From: Sphingomonas prati
GTDB lineage: Bacteria > Pseudomonadota > Alphaproteobacteria > Sphingomonadales > Sphingomonadaceae
Assembly: GCF_014643515.1 (NCBI RefSeq)
Contig: NZ_BMJP01000003.1
Span: 248,001 to 312,000, forward strand
Length of the DNA: 64,000 bases
Reading direction: 5' to 3'
The translations under genes were made by a program, and so were the position numbers. The notes beneath the pieces are model-generated. The model saw only the letters and a program-made list of their open reading frames with translations. It did no database searches and was not told where the DNA came from. This document shows, piece after piece, positions 1-8,139 of the stretch; positions within the stretch are counted from its first letter, which is position 1, and every line of letters begins with the position of its first letter.

Positions 1-882
1 GCGGCGCTCGACTGTCTCGCCGCAGGCGGGTCGACCGCCGGCGGTGAGGGCATCGAACTGGCCTATTCGCTCGCCCGCGCGCACTTCCGCCGCGGCGGGG
101 TCAACCGCATCTTCCTGGCGACCGACGGTGACTTCAACGTCGGTGTCAGCGACAATGCCACGCTCGAGGCCCTTGTGAAGCGCAACCGCGACACCGGCAT
201 CACGCTCACCACGCTGGGGTTCGGCACCGGCAACTATAACGAGGCGATGATGGAGCGGATCGCCGACGTCGGCAACGGCAACTATGCCTATATCGACAGC
301 GCGCAGGAGGCCGACAAGGTGCTCGGCGACGAGCTGTCCGCCACGCTGGTCACGGTCGCGCAGGACGTGAAGATCCAGGTCGAATTCAATCCCGCACAGG
401 TCAGCCAGTACCGGCTGATCGGCTACGAGAATCGCGCGCTTCGCGAAGAGGACTTCACCAACGACGCGGTCGATGCAGGCGACGTCGGTGCCGGGCACCA
501 GGTAACCGCGCTCTACGAGGTCGTGCCCGCCGGTGCCGCGGGCTGGACACCGTCGCGGCGCTACCCGGCGAACCGGGCGGCCCCCACCGCCGGCGGATCG
601 GAGGCCTGCGAGGTCAGGCTGCGCTACAAGCTGCCCGGCGAGACGACCTCGCGCGCGCTGTCACGCGTCGTGCCCGCTACCGCATTGCGGAATGCCCGTG
701 CACCGACCGGTGACATGGCGTTCGTTACGGCGGTCGCGGCTTACGGCCAGCGCCTGCGCGGCGACACCTATCTCGGTCGTTTCGGCATGGCCGACGTCAC
801 GCGCCTCGCCGGCCCGCAACGCGATCCCGTGCGGCAGGAGTTCATCACGCTCGCCGGCCTGGCCGGACAGGCGAAGGACTGA
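1..882 (+). CDS. von Willebrand factor A domain protein, YfbK-like (5' end outside window)
   Basis: The reading frame is open from base 1, so the start lies upstream of the window. The visible part begins inside a vWA fold: a GGSTAGGEGI segment (MIDAS-type loop) is followed by NRIFLATDGDFNVG, the strand carrying the second metal-binding loop. This pattern is typical of the YfbK family, whose C-terminal half (DUF3520-like) matches the rest of the protein, including the ALYEVVPAG strand. Family members are usually periplasmic or membrane-anchored lipoproteins of unknown substrate. The signal region cannot be checked here. Function beyond protein or metal binding is not known. Downstream is a convergent hydrolase gene. 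Confidence 0.85.
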   Translation, partial: AALDCLAAGGSTAGGEGIELAYSLARAHFRRGGVNRIFLATDGDFNVGVSDNATLEALVKRNRDTGITLTTLGFGTGNYNEAMMERIADVGNGNYAYIDSAQEADKVLGDELSATLVTVAQDVKIQVEFNPAQVSQYRLIGYENRALREEDFTNDAVDAGDVGAGHQVTALYEVVPAGAAGWTPSRRYPANRAAPTAGGSEACEVRLRYKLPGETTSRALSRVVPATALRNARAPTGDMAFVTAVAAYGQRLRGDTYLGRFGMADVTRLAGPQRDPVRQEFITLAGLAGQAKD

Positions 883-900
883 TGCCGGCCGGGGCGAGCT

Positions 901-2031
901 CTACTCGACCTCCCACGGCACCCCCGCCTCGGTCACCCTGAACCGGGCCCGTTCGGCGGGGGTCAGCGCGGCGACCAGCGCCAGCGGCGGCGCATCGATC
1001 GCCTCATCGGTCAGCTGGAACGTGCCCCAGTGAACGCCGAGCGCGCGGGCCGCGCCCAGCGTACGGAACACCGCCGCCGCCTCGGCCGGGTTCATATGCG
1101 CGTCCGCCATCAGGCCGCGCGGTTCGTACGCCCCGATCGGGATGATCGCCAGCCGCACGGGGCCGCGCGCCGCCGCATCGCGCGCCCAGCTGCCGTCGCC
1201 GTAACCCGTGTCGCCCGCGAAGAAGATGTTGCCGCCCGGCAGCTTTACCGTGAAGCCCGACCACAAGGCCCGGTTGCGGTCCGAACCGAACCGCGACCCC
1301 CAATGTTGAACGCGCTCGACCACCACCGACACCTCCGGCGTCACCGCCACGCTGCCGCCCCAGTCGCGCGCGACCGCGGTGATCCCCGCCTTCCGCAGGA
1401 TCGTGTCGTTGCCGAGCGACGTCACGATCAACGGCTTGTCACGCGCCCACAACGCCTTCAGCGTTGCCAGGTCCATATGATCATAGTGATTATGGCTGAG
1501 CAGCACGACGTCGATCTTGGGCAACGCGTCGAACGCGATCCCCGGCGCGCGCACCCGCTTGGGCCCCGCGAACCCGACCGGCGACGCGCGTTCTGACCAG
1601 ATCGGGTCCGTCAGGATCGCCAGCCGCTGCGTTTGGATCAGCGCGGTCGAATGGCCGATCCAGGTCACCGCCATCCGCTGCGGATCGATCGTGTCGGCCG
1701 GCATGCACTGTGCCCAGGCCTCGTGCACCACGCCACCGGTCCGCGCCGGGCACGGCGTCAGCGCGGCGAGCGCGCCGCCGGGCTTCACCGCCACCGACTT
1801 CGGCCACGGCGCCCGATCGCGCCCGCTCATGAACCGCGCCATCGATCCGGACCGCGGCGCATTCCCGGTCGTGCCCGGAGGATTGAAGAAGCGCTCGCCA
1901 TCGAAATGGTCGCTCACCGGCCCGCGATAATAGACCCGGTCCAGGAACCGCGGCACGATCACCACCGCCAAGCACAGGGCAACCACGACGAACAGCAATC
2001 CTGCGCCAAGTCTCCTGCCGATCCGCCCCAT
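901..2031 (-). CDS. Membrane-anchored MBL-fold metallo-hydrolase (NAPE-PLD/UlaG-like)
   Basis: This 376-aa protein has one N-terminal hydrophobic segment (about residues 9-27) and then a metallo-beta-lactamase fold. The metal-binding motif SHNHYDH lies at about residues 179-185, preceded by WIGHSTALIQ and LTDPIWSERASP, which are characteristic of the Lactamase_B_2 group that includes N-acyl-phosphatidylethanolamine phospholipase D and UlaG. Later strands carry FFAGDTGYG and GVHWGTFQL, the other metal ligands. The ATG at 2031 has a GAGG element eight bases upstream. It is probably a phosphodiesterase or lactonase facing the periplasm; the substrate cannot be told from sequence. Confidence 0.85.
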   Translation of the reverse strand: MGRIGRRLGAGLLFVVVALCLAVVIVPRFLDRVYYRGPVSDHFDGERFFNPPGTTGNAPRSGSMARFMSGRDRAPWPKSVAVKPGGALAALTPCPARTGGVVHEAWAQCMPADTIDPQRMAVTWIGHSTALIQTQRLAILTDPIWSERASPVGFAGPKRVRAPGIAFDALPKIDVVLLSHNHYDHMDLATLKALWARDKPLIVTSLGNDTILRKAGITAVARDWGGSVAVTPEVSVVVERVQHWGSRFGSDRNRALWSGFTVKLPGGNIFFAGDTGYGDGSWARDAAARGPVRLAIIPIGAYEPRGLMADAHMNPAEAAAVFRTLGAARALGVHWGTFQLTDEAIDAPPLALVAALTPAERARFRVTEAGVPWEVE

Positions 2032-2195
2032 ATGTCCATCCTCATACTCCCGTCAGCCCCGAACGCCCCGCCGCCGGGTCGGGTCCGCACCGCCTACCGC
2101 ACCAACAACCGTTCGCGGAACGCCATGCCGCAAAATGGTTCGCAACCGCCGCCGCTTGCCCTAGGCGAACGGAACCAGCCGGAGGATATCGCCGC

Positions 2196-2822
2196 ATGAC
2201 CGCCCTCGCCACCCTGCTTCGCACCACGACCCTGTTCGCGCTCGCCGTCCCCGGCCTCGCCGGCGCGCAGGGCCTGCCGATCCCGTTCGTGCCGCATGTC
2301 TATGCCGGCGTGGAGGCCGGCCGCGGCATGCGCGGCACCACCGACTACGCCGGCTCCGGTCGGCTCGGCGACGACGAGAAGTCGCTCGACTACGGCGCGT
2401 TCGCCGGGGTCGAGCTGCCCTCGCTGCCGTTCGGCTACCTCGCGGTCGAGGGGAATGTCGGCAAGTCGGATGCGAAGACCCGCGCCACCTCCGGCACCGG
2501 TGCCGCCGCGATCCTGACGCAGGGCGACGCCGACACCAACTGGTCCGCCACCGCGCGCGCCGGCATCAACGCGATCCCCGGCCTCGCCGCCTACGGCATC
2601 GCGGGCTACGGCGCGGAAAAGGTCGACATCACCACCACCACCATCGCGACCGGCCTCGTCACCGGGGACGACCGCCGCTCGCTCGACGGCCTGATCTACG
2701 GCCTCGGCGCGCGCTACACCTTCGGCCGCTTCCTCGGTGCCCGCGTCGAATATCGCCGCATGGCCACCGAAGGGCGCTACGATCTGGAGCGGGTGATGGC
2801 CGGGCTCTACTTTCGGCTGTAG
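2196..2822 (+). CDS. Outer-membrane beta-barrel protein
   Basis: This 208-aa protein starts with a Sec signal peptide ending at about GLAGAQ (residues 19-24) and continues with alternating glycine/aromatic strands typical of an eight-stranded OmpA/opacity-like barrel. The last residues YFRL resemble a barrel C-terminus but end in Leu rather than the more usual Phe. A GGAGG ribosome site sits upstream of the ATG. Outer-membrane location is inferred from the strand pattern; the role is unknown. It converges with the fumarase gene. Confidence 0.75.
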   Translation: MTALATLLRTTTLFALAVPGLAGAQGLPIPFVPHVYAGVEAGRGMRGTTDYAGSGRLGDDEKSLDYGAFAGVELPSLPFGYLAVEGNVGKSDAKTRATSGTGAAAILTQGDADTNWSATARAGINAIPGLAAYGIAGYGAEKVDITTTTIATGLVTGDDRRSLDGLIYGLGARYTFGRFLGARVEYRRMATEGRYDLERVMAGLYFRL

Positions 2823-2830
2823 TGCGGGAC

Positions 2831-2850
2831 GCCGGTCACCCCCGACCGGC
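2831..2850. terminator. Hairpin between convergent genes
   Basis: GCCGGTC and GACCGGC form a perfect 7-bp stem around a six-base loop, in the 30-bp gap between the stop codons of the outer-membrane protein and fumarase genes. It could end transcription from both sides. There is no T run on either strand, so intrinsic termination is not certain. Confidence 0.45.
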
Positions 2851-2852
2851 GC

Positions 2853-4370
2853 TCAAACCCCCTCCAGCGCTTTCATCCGGGCGATCTTGTCGCGCCACAC
2901 CAGCGGCGCGGTGTGGTGCACGCTCACCCCCTCCGCATCGACCGCCACCGTCACCGGCATGTCGCGCACCTCGAATTCGTAGATCGCCTCCATGCCCAGA
3001 TCCGCGAAGCCGACGACCTTGGCGCCCTTGATCGCGCGCGCCACCAGATAGGCCGCACCGCCGACCGCCATCAGATAGGCGGACTTGCGCTCGCGGATCA
3101 CCTCGATCGCCGCAACGCCGCGCTCCGCCTTGCCGATCATGGCGAGCAGCCCCTGGTCGAGCATCATCGCGGTGAACTTGTCCATCCGCGTCGCGGTCGT
3201 GGGACCCGCCGGGCCGACCACCTCGCCCGCGATCGGATCGACCGGCCCGACATAATAGATCACCCGGCCCGCGAACTCGACCGGCAGTGTCTCGCCCTTG
3301 GCCAGCATGTCCTGGATCCGCTTGTGCGCCGCGTCGCGCCCGGTCAGCATCTTGCCGTTCAGCAGCAGCCGGTCGCCCGGCTTCCACGTCGCCACCACCG
3401 CGGGGGTCAGCGTGTCCAGATCGACGCGGATCGACTCCTTCGATGGCGTCCATTCCACCTTGGGCCAGTCGTCCAGGTTCGGCGTCTCCAGATACACCGG
3501 CCCCGCGCCGGTCAGCGTGAAATGCGCGTGGCGCGTCGCCGCACAGTTCGGGATCATCGCCACTGGCTTAGATGCCGCATGCGTCGGCCAGCTCTCGATC
3601 TTCACGTCCAGGATCGTCGACAGTCCGCCCAGCCCCTGCGCGCCGATGCCCAGCGCGTTGACCTTGTCGAAGATCTCGATCCGCATCGCCTCGGTCTCGT
3701 TTTGCGCCCCGCGCAGCTTCAGCGTCGCCATGTCGATGTCGCCCATCAGCGATTCCTTGGCCAGCGTCATCGCCTTTTCCGCGGTCCCGCCGATGCCGAT
3801 CCCCAGCATCCCCGGCGGGCACCAGCCGGCGCCCATCTTCGGGATCATCTCCAGCACCCAGTCGACGATGCTGTCCGACGGGTTCAGCATCGCGAACTTG
3901 CTCTTGTTCTCGGAGCCACCGCCCTTGGCCGCCACCGTGACCTCGACGGTGGCGCCCGGCACCATCTCGACGTTCACCACCGACGGCGTATTGTCCTTGG
4001 TGTTCTTCCGCGAAAAGGCCGGGTCCGCCACGATCGACGCGCGCAGCCGGTTCTCTGGATGCAGGTAGGCGCGCCGCACGCCCTCGTCGATCACCGCCTG
4101 CAACGACGACGCGCTTTCCAGCCGGCAATCCTGCCCCCATTTGACGAACACCGTGACGATGCCCGTATCCTGACAGATCGGCCGGTGCCCCTCCGCGCAC
4201 ATCCGCGAGTTGGTCAGGATCTGCGCGATTGCGTCCTTGGCCGCCAGGCCCTGCTCGGCCTCATACGCATCGCCCAGCGCGCGGATATAATCCATCGGGT
4301 GATAGTAGCTGATATATTGCAGCGCATCGGCCACGCTCTCGATCAGGTCGGCTTCGCGGATGGTGATCAT
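2853..4370 (-). CDS. fumA: Fumarate hydratase, class I (iron-sulfur, FumA-like)
   Basis: This is a 505-aa class I fumarase, converting fumarate and malate in the TCA cycle in the cytosol. The N-terminal alpha-like part and C-terminal beta-like part are fused, as in E. coli FumA. The three cysteines expected to hold the [4Fe-4S] cluster are visible in RPICQDTG (Cys66), GAGWCPPG (Cys184) and PNCAATRH (Cys276); GIGIGGTAEKA and KDNTPSVVN are also family motifs. A longer frame reaches 4478, but the ATG at 4370 has AAGGAG six bases upstream and gives the usual N-terminus, so it was chosen. It is monocistronic and divergent from the nrd control region. Confidence 0.95.
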   Translation of the reverse strand: MITIREADLIESVADALQYISYYHPMDYIRALGDAYEAEQGLAAKDAIAQILTNSRMCAEGHRPICQDTGIVTVFVKWGQDCRLESASSLQAVIDEGVRRAYLHPENRLRASIVADPAFSRKNTKDNTPSVVNVEMVPGATVEVTVAAKGGGSENKSKFAMLNPSDSIVDWVLEMIPKMGAGWCPPGMLGIGIGGTAEKAMTLAKESLMGDIDMATLKLRGAQNETEAMRIEIFDKVNALGIGAQGLGGLSTILDVKIESWPTHAASKPVAMIPNCAATRHAHFTLTGAGPVYLETPNLDDWPKVEWTPSKESIRVDLDTLTPAVVATWKPGDRLLLNGKMLTGRDAAHKRIQDMLAKGETLPVEFAGRVIYYVGPVDPIAGEVVGPAGPTTATRMDKFTAMMLDQGLLAMIGKAERGVAAIEVIRERKSAYLMAVGGAAYLVARAIKGAKVVGFADLGMEAIYEFEVRDMPVTVAVDAEGVSVHHTAPLVWRDKIARMKALEGV

Positions 4371-4565
4371 GTGCGGCTCCTTGGCGTGGTCCAGCACCGC
4401 CGCCGCCGCGTCCCGCACCATCGGACGCGGGCGGCAAGGCGGCACCGTATAACGGTCCCATATCGTCTCCCGCGTCATCCGCCAAGAAACCGACGCAAAA
4501 GCGCCAATGCGACGAACGGATGGAGAACACCCACGGTTAACGCTGGACTCACGAGGCGGGACGAC

Positions 4566-4581
4566 ACACCATATGTGCTGT
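4566..4581. promoter_or_regulatory. NrdR-like box 1
   Basis: ACACCATATGTGCTGT matches 12 of 16 positions of the NrdR consensus acaCwAtATaTwGtgt. Its start is 31 bp before that of box 2, the roughly three-helical-turn spacing known for NrdR operators. NrdR is an ATP/dATP-sensing repressor of ribonucleotide reductase genes. Confidence 0.7.
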
Positions 4582-4587
4582 GGATAA
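4579..4587 (-). promoter_or_regulatory. Consensus DnaA box between the NrdR boxes
   Basis: TGTGGATAA on the + strand is TTATCCACA on the - strand, an exact match to the strongest DnaA binding sequence. It lies between, and slightly overlaps, the two upstream NrdR-like boxes. In E. coli DnaA also acts on the nrdAB promoter, so a role linking replication initiation to nucleotide supply is plausible. A single 9-mer can occur by chance. Confidence 0.5.
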
Positions 4588-4596
4588 CTTCTGTAG

Positions 4597-4612
4597 ATAC
4601 TATATGTGGGGT
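4597..4612. promoter_or_regulatory. NrdR-like box 2
   Basis: ATACTATATGTGGGGT matches 12 of 16 consensus positions and ends one base before the TATAAT at 4613, where a bound repressor would block RNA polymerase. Confidence 0.65.
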
Positions 4613-4618
4613 TATAAT
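4613..4618 (+). promoter_or_regulatory. Candidate -10 element TATAAT for nrd transcription
   Basis: A perfect sigma-70 -10 hexamer lies directly after NrdR box 2. No good -35 hexamer is seen 16-18 bp upstream, as often found at regulated promoters. If used, it would give nrdA a leader of roughly 380 bases. Confidence 0.4.
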
Positions 4619-4838
4619 GAAATTGCGTTGGCCGATTTACCCGTTCCAGCCCGCGGTCTTGCCAGGCGAGCGCGCGGTCAAGTTTGCAACATGCGATGGC
4701 GGCACTGAATGGATGGTGCTGCCTGCGAGCAAACAGCCTCTCACACCGTTAAACGCAGCGCACACAAAACCTGTCACGACCCCGAGCGCGCCCCTCTACG
4801 AGTGGACTGACTATCGTAGTGGGAAAAAGATTTTTTGA
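4617..4838 (+). CDS. Doubtful 73-aa reading frame in the nrd leader
   Basis: An ATG at 4617 opens a frame encoding 73 residues (begins MKLRWPIYPF, ends RSGKKIF). I do not recognise it. The ATG overlaps the candidate -10 hexamer, so if that promoter is used the ATG would not be in the transcript; only a weak GTGGGG lies upstream. It shares the lower GC of the region. It could be a small gene driven by a promoter further upstream and controlled by NrdR, or chance coding in a leader. Confidence 0.2.
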   Translation: MKLRWPIYPFQPAVLPGERAVKFATCDGGTEWMVLPASKQPLTPLNAAHTKPVTTPSAPLYEWTDYRSGKKIF

Positions 4839-4939
4839 CATCTTGACAACGCTTTTCTGCCGAGCCGCGCGGTGCCAGCAGAACCGGACGACGTTCCCTG
4901 GGTTGTAAGCGTCAAGCGATAGTGCCTAAACAAAGCTAG

Positions 4940-4955
4940 ACACCATATATAGTGG
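4940..4955. promoter_or_regulatory. NrdR-like box 3, close to nrdA
   Basis: ACACCATATATAGTGG matches 14 of 16 positions of the NrdR consensus, the best match of the three. It lies 48-63 bases before the chosen nrdA start. No partner box is seen at the usual 31-bp spacing. Confidence 0.65.
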
Positions 4956-5003
4956 CCTAGCAGATTTTTGGGTGACTTGATGGACACATCTAGGGAAAGC
5001 GTT

Positions 5004-6893
5004 ATGGATTTTGCATTCGACGGCGTTGCCGCTGAGGTACCGGTCGTTCATGTGAACGATACCGTTCCTGAAAACCAACGAGTAGATGCGCACCGCCACG
5101 CCATCATAATCGATCGCAGTCGAGACGACCTCCTCACTGATTTCGGAAAAGAGACGCTTAACGACAGGTACCTACTGCCTGGCGAGAGCTACCAGGATTT
5201 GTTTGCCCGGGTTGCGTCAGCATATGCAGACGACGAGGAACAGACTCCGGGTCACGCCCAGCGGCTCTACGACTATATCTCGCGCCTGTGGTTCATGCCG
5301 TCGACGCCCGTGCTGTCGAACGGCGGCACCGGTCGCGGCCTGCCGATCTCCTGCTACCTGAACTCGGTCCCCGACAGCCTCGAGGGCATCGTCGAGACGT
5401 GGAACGAGAATGTCTGGCTCGCGTCGCGCGGCGGCGGCATCGGCACCTATTGGGGCAATGTCCGCGGCATCGGCGAACCGGTCGGGCTGAACGGCAAGAC
5501 CAGCGGCATCATCCCGTTCGTGCGAGTCATGGACTCGCTTACGCTCGCGATCAGTCAGGGCTCGCTGCGCCGTGGCTCTGCCGCCTGCTATCTCGACGTC
5601 AGCCATCCGGAGATCGAGGAATTCCTTGAAATCCGCAAACCGTCGGGCGATTTCAACCGCAAGGCGCTCAACCTGCACCACGGCGTGCTGCTGACCGACG
5701 CCTTCATGGAGGCCGTCCGGTCGGGCTCCAGCTTCGACCTCGTCAGCCCGAAGGACGGCAGCAAGCGCGCCGAGGTCGACGCCCGCTCGCTGTTCCAGAA
5801 GCTCGTCGAAACGCGGCTCCAGACCGGCGAGCCCTATATCGTGTTCGCTGACACGGTGAACCGCGCGATGCCCAAGTTCCAGCGCGACGTCGGGCTGAAG
5901 GTCTCGACCTCGAACCTCTGCTCCGAAATCACGCTGCCCACCGGGCGCGACCAGTTCGGCCGCGATCGCACCGCGGTCTGCTGCCTCTCCTCGCTCAACC
6001 TGGAAAAGTGGGACGAGTGGAATGGCGACAAGCGGTTCGTAGAGGACGTGCTGCGCTTCCTCGACAACGTGCTGCAGGACTATATCGACCGTGCCGAGCC
6101 CGAGATGGAGCGCGCGCGCTACTCAGCGGAGCGTGAGCGTTCGGTCGGCCTCGGCGTCATGGGCTTCCACAGCTTCCTCCAGGCGCGCGGCGTGCCGTTC
6201 GAAGGCGCGATGGCGAAGAGCTGGAACATGCGGATGTTCAAGCAGATCTCCGCACAGGCCGACGAAGCGTCGATGCAGCTCGCGATCGAACGCGGTGCCT
6301 GCCCCGATGCCGCCGACCAGGGCGTGATGGCGCGTTTTTCCTGCAAGATGGCGATCGCGCCCACCGCGTCGATCAGCATCATCTGCGGCGGCACCAGCGC
6401 GTGCATCGAACCGATCCCGGCCAACATCTACACGCACAAGACGCTGTCGGGCTCCTGGTCGATCAAGAACCCGTATCTCGAGAAGCTGCTCGCCACCAAG
6501 TCCAAGAACAGCGACGCGGTGTGGAACAGCATCCTGGAACTGGGCGGCTCGGTCCAGCATCTCGATTTCCTCACGCCTGAGGAAAAGGACACGTTCAAGA
6601 CCAGCTTCGAGATCGACCAGCGCTGGCTGCTCGAACTCGCTGCCGACCGGACGCCCTATATCGACCAGGCGACCAGCCTGAACCTGTTCATCCCGGCCGA
6701 CGTGGAAAAATGGGATCTGCTCATGCTCCACTTCCGTGCCTGGGAACTGGGCATCAAGTCGCTCTATTATCTCCGTTCCAAGAGCATCCAGCGCGCCGGG
6801 TTCGCCGGTGGGGTGGAAGCCGACAACAGCATCGACCTTCGCCAGATCGAACTGGACGCCAAGGACTATGACGAGTGCCTCGCCTGCCAATAA
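5004..6893 (+). CDS. nrdA: Ribonucleoside-diphosphate reductase, alpha subunit (class Ia, no ATP-cone)
   Basis: This large subunit reduces ribonucleoside diphosphates with NrdB. Catalytic features are visible: SCYLN (Cys117), SNLCSEI with the radical-bearing Cys306 flanked by Asn304 and Glu308, the partner cysteine in VCCLSSLNL (about 326-327), the SLYYLRSKS tyrosine pair for radical transfer, and the C-terminal CLAC redox pair. At 629 aa it is about 130 residues shorter than E. coli NrdA because the N-terminal ATP-cone is absent. The ATG at 5004 (AGGGA seven bases upstream, product MDFAF) was chosen; ATG 4980 (GGTGA upstream) is possible. The first 75-80 codons use AGG, CGA, ATA and CTA and have low GC3, unlike the rest of the gene. 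Confidence 0.95.
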   Translation: MDFAFDGVAAEVPVVHVNDTVPENQRVDAHRHAIIIDRSRDDLLTDFGKETLNDRYLLPGESYQDLFARVASAYADDEEQTPGHAQRLYDYISRLWFMPSTPVLSNGGTGRGLPISCYLNSVPDSLEGIVETWNENVWLASRGGGIGTYWGNVRGIGEPVGLNGKTSGIIPFVRVMDSLTLAISQGSLRRGSAACYLDVSHPEIEEFLEIRKPSGDFNRKALNLHHGVLLTDAFMEAVRSGSSFDLVSPKDGSKRAEVDARSLFQKLVETRLQTGEPYIVFADTVNRAMPKFQRDVGLKVSTSNLCSEITLPTGRDQFGRDRTAVCCLSSLNLEKWDEWNGDKRFVEDVLRFLDNVLQDYIDRAEPEMERARYSAERERSVGLGVMGFHSFLQARGVPFEGAMAKSWNMRMFKQISAQADEASMQLAIERGACPDAADQGVMARFSCKMAIAPTASISIICGGTSACIEPIPANIYTHKTLSGSWSIKNPYLEKLLATKSKNSDAVWNSILELGGSVQHLDFLTPEEKDTFKTSFEIDQRWLLELAADRTPYIDQATSLNLFIPADVEKWDLLMLHFRAWELGIKSLYYLRSKSIQRAGFAGGVEADNSIDLRQIELDAKDYDECLACQ

Positions 6894-6955
6894 TCCGGCA
6901 ATCCGTGAGTTGAAGCCCGTCTAATCCGTCCGTTCGCACATCAGAAAGAACCGCC

Positions 6956-8011
6956 ATGTCGCTCCTCTCCGCCTCCCGCGTCTACAAGCCTTTCGAGTAC
7001 CCCTGGGCGTTCGATTTCTGGAAGCGCCAGCAGCAGCTTCACTGGCTGCCCGAAGAAGTGCCGCTCGGCGAGGATTGCCGCGATTGGGCACAGAAGCTCA
7101 GCGATCACGAGCGCAACCTGCTGACGCAGATCTTCCGCTTCTTCACGCAGGCCGACATCGAGGTGCAGGATTGCTACCATGAGAAGTACGGTCGCGTGTT
7201 CAAGCCGACCGAGATCAAGATGATGCTGACCGCGTTCAGCAACATGGAGACGGTCCACATCGCCGCCTACAGCCATCTGCTCGACACGATCGGCATGCCC
7301 GAAAGCGACTATAACGCCTTCCTCCAGTACAAGGAGATGAAGGACAAGGTCGACTATCTCGACACGTTCGGCGTCGACAGCGACGAGGATATCGCCCGCA
7401 CGCTGGCGATGTTCGGCGGCTTCACCGAGGGGCTCCAGCTGTTCGCGTCGTTCGCGATGCTGATGAACTTCCCGCGCTTCAACAAGATGAAGGGCATGGG
7501 TCAGATCGTCACTTGGTCGGTCCGCGACGAAAGCCTGCACTGCGAAGGCATCATCAAGCTGTTCCACGCCTTCTGCCACGAACGCCAGTGCCTGACGCCG
7601 GCAGTCCGCGACGACATCATGGACATGTGCCAGAAGACCGTCCGGATCGAGGACGCGTTCATCGACCTCGTCTTCGAAATGGGCCCGGTCGAGGGCATGA
7701 AGGCCAAGGATATCAAGAAGTATATCCGCTACATCGCCGACTGGCGGCTCGGGCAGCTCGGCATGAAGCCGATCTACCTGATCGAGGAGCATCCCCTCCC
7801 CTGGCTAGCCCCGCTGCTGAACGGCGTCGAGCATGCGAACTTCTTCGAAGCGCGCGCGACGGAATATTCCAAGGCCGCCACCCGCGGCCAGTGGAACGAC
7901 GTGTGGGACTCGTTCGACCGCCGCAAGGTCGCCGGTGCCGCCGCCCCGGTTGCGAACGAGGACATCGCGGTCGCCGACATGTTCGGCCACGCCGGCATCG
8001 CGGCCGAGTAA
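6956..8011 (+). CDS. nrdB: Ribonucleoside-diphosphate reductase, beta subunit
   Basis: This 351-aa R2 subunit supplies the tyrosyl radical. Likely di-iron ligands are Asp67, Glu98 and His101 (METVH), Glu158 (GFTEGLQ), Glu192 and His195 (RDESLH). Tyr105, seven residues after Glu98, is in the place of the radical tyrosine, so a class Ia di-iron/tyrosyl cofactor is expected. No ATP-cone is present at either end. The C-terminus (VADMFGHAGIAAE) is the likely docking tail for NrdA. It follows nrdA by 62 bp in the same operon. An AGAAAGA element precedes the ATG. Confidence 0.95.
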   Translation: MSLLSASRVYKPFEYPWAFDFWKRQQQLHWLPEEVPLGEDCRDWAQKLSDHERNLLTQIFRFFTQADIEVQDCYHEKYGRVFKPTEIKMMLTAFSNMETVHIAAYSHLLDTIGMPESDYNAFLQYKEMKDKVDYLDTFGVDSDEDIARTLAMFGGFTEGLQLFASFAMLMNFPRFNKMKGMGQIVTWSVRDESLHCEGIIKLFHAFCHERQCLTPAVRDDIMDMCQKTVRIEDAFIDLVFEMGPVEGMKAKDIKKYIRYIADWRLGQLGMKPIYLIEEHPLPWLAPLLNGVEHANFFEARATEYSKAATRGQWNDVWDSFDRRKVAGAAAPVANEDIAVADMFGHAGIAAE

Positions 8012-8017
8012 GGCCTG

Positions 8018-8045
8018 GTCGCCCCCTCTTGTCGGAGGGGGCGAC
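8018..8045 (+). terminator. Strong hairpin after nrdB
   Basis: GTCGCCCCCTC and GAGGGGGCGAC make a perfect 11-bp GC-rich stem with a six-base loop, seven bases after the nrdB stop. No U run follows, so it may act as a terminator in a high-GC context or protect the 3' end of the mRNA. Confidence 0.6.
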
Positions 8046-8139
8046 AACAAACCCCGCGACGCGACGGACCCTCGCTGCCGGCCGGTCGTTCCTATGTTCG
8101 ACCCCGCACCTTGGCGGACCATGAACAAAGGACTTTCAC

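Larger units (their letters stand above)
4371..5003. other. Long nrdAB upstream control region, AT-richer than its surroundings
   Basis: This 633-bp stretch separates fumarase from nrdA. It holds two NrdR-like boxes, a DnaA box and a perfect TATAAT in 4566-4618, a third NrdR-like box at 4940, and two TTGACA hexamers at 4835 and 4843 that lack a convincing -10. From about 4490 the base composition is clearly lower in GC than the rest of the window, and this continues into the first 80 codons of nrdA. A 73-codon reading frame (4617-4838) of doubtful status lies inside. Confidence 0.7.

Noticed and set aside
2913-4838. 641-codon open frame on the + strand
   Set aside because: Mostly antisense of fumarase. 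Only the last 73 codons (4617-4838) lie outside a known gene, and they are listed separately with low confidence.
4835-4848. Two TTGACA hexamers considered as nrdA -35 elements
   Set aside because: No -10-like hexamer lies 16-18 bp downstream of either; the sequence there is GC-rich.
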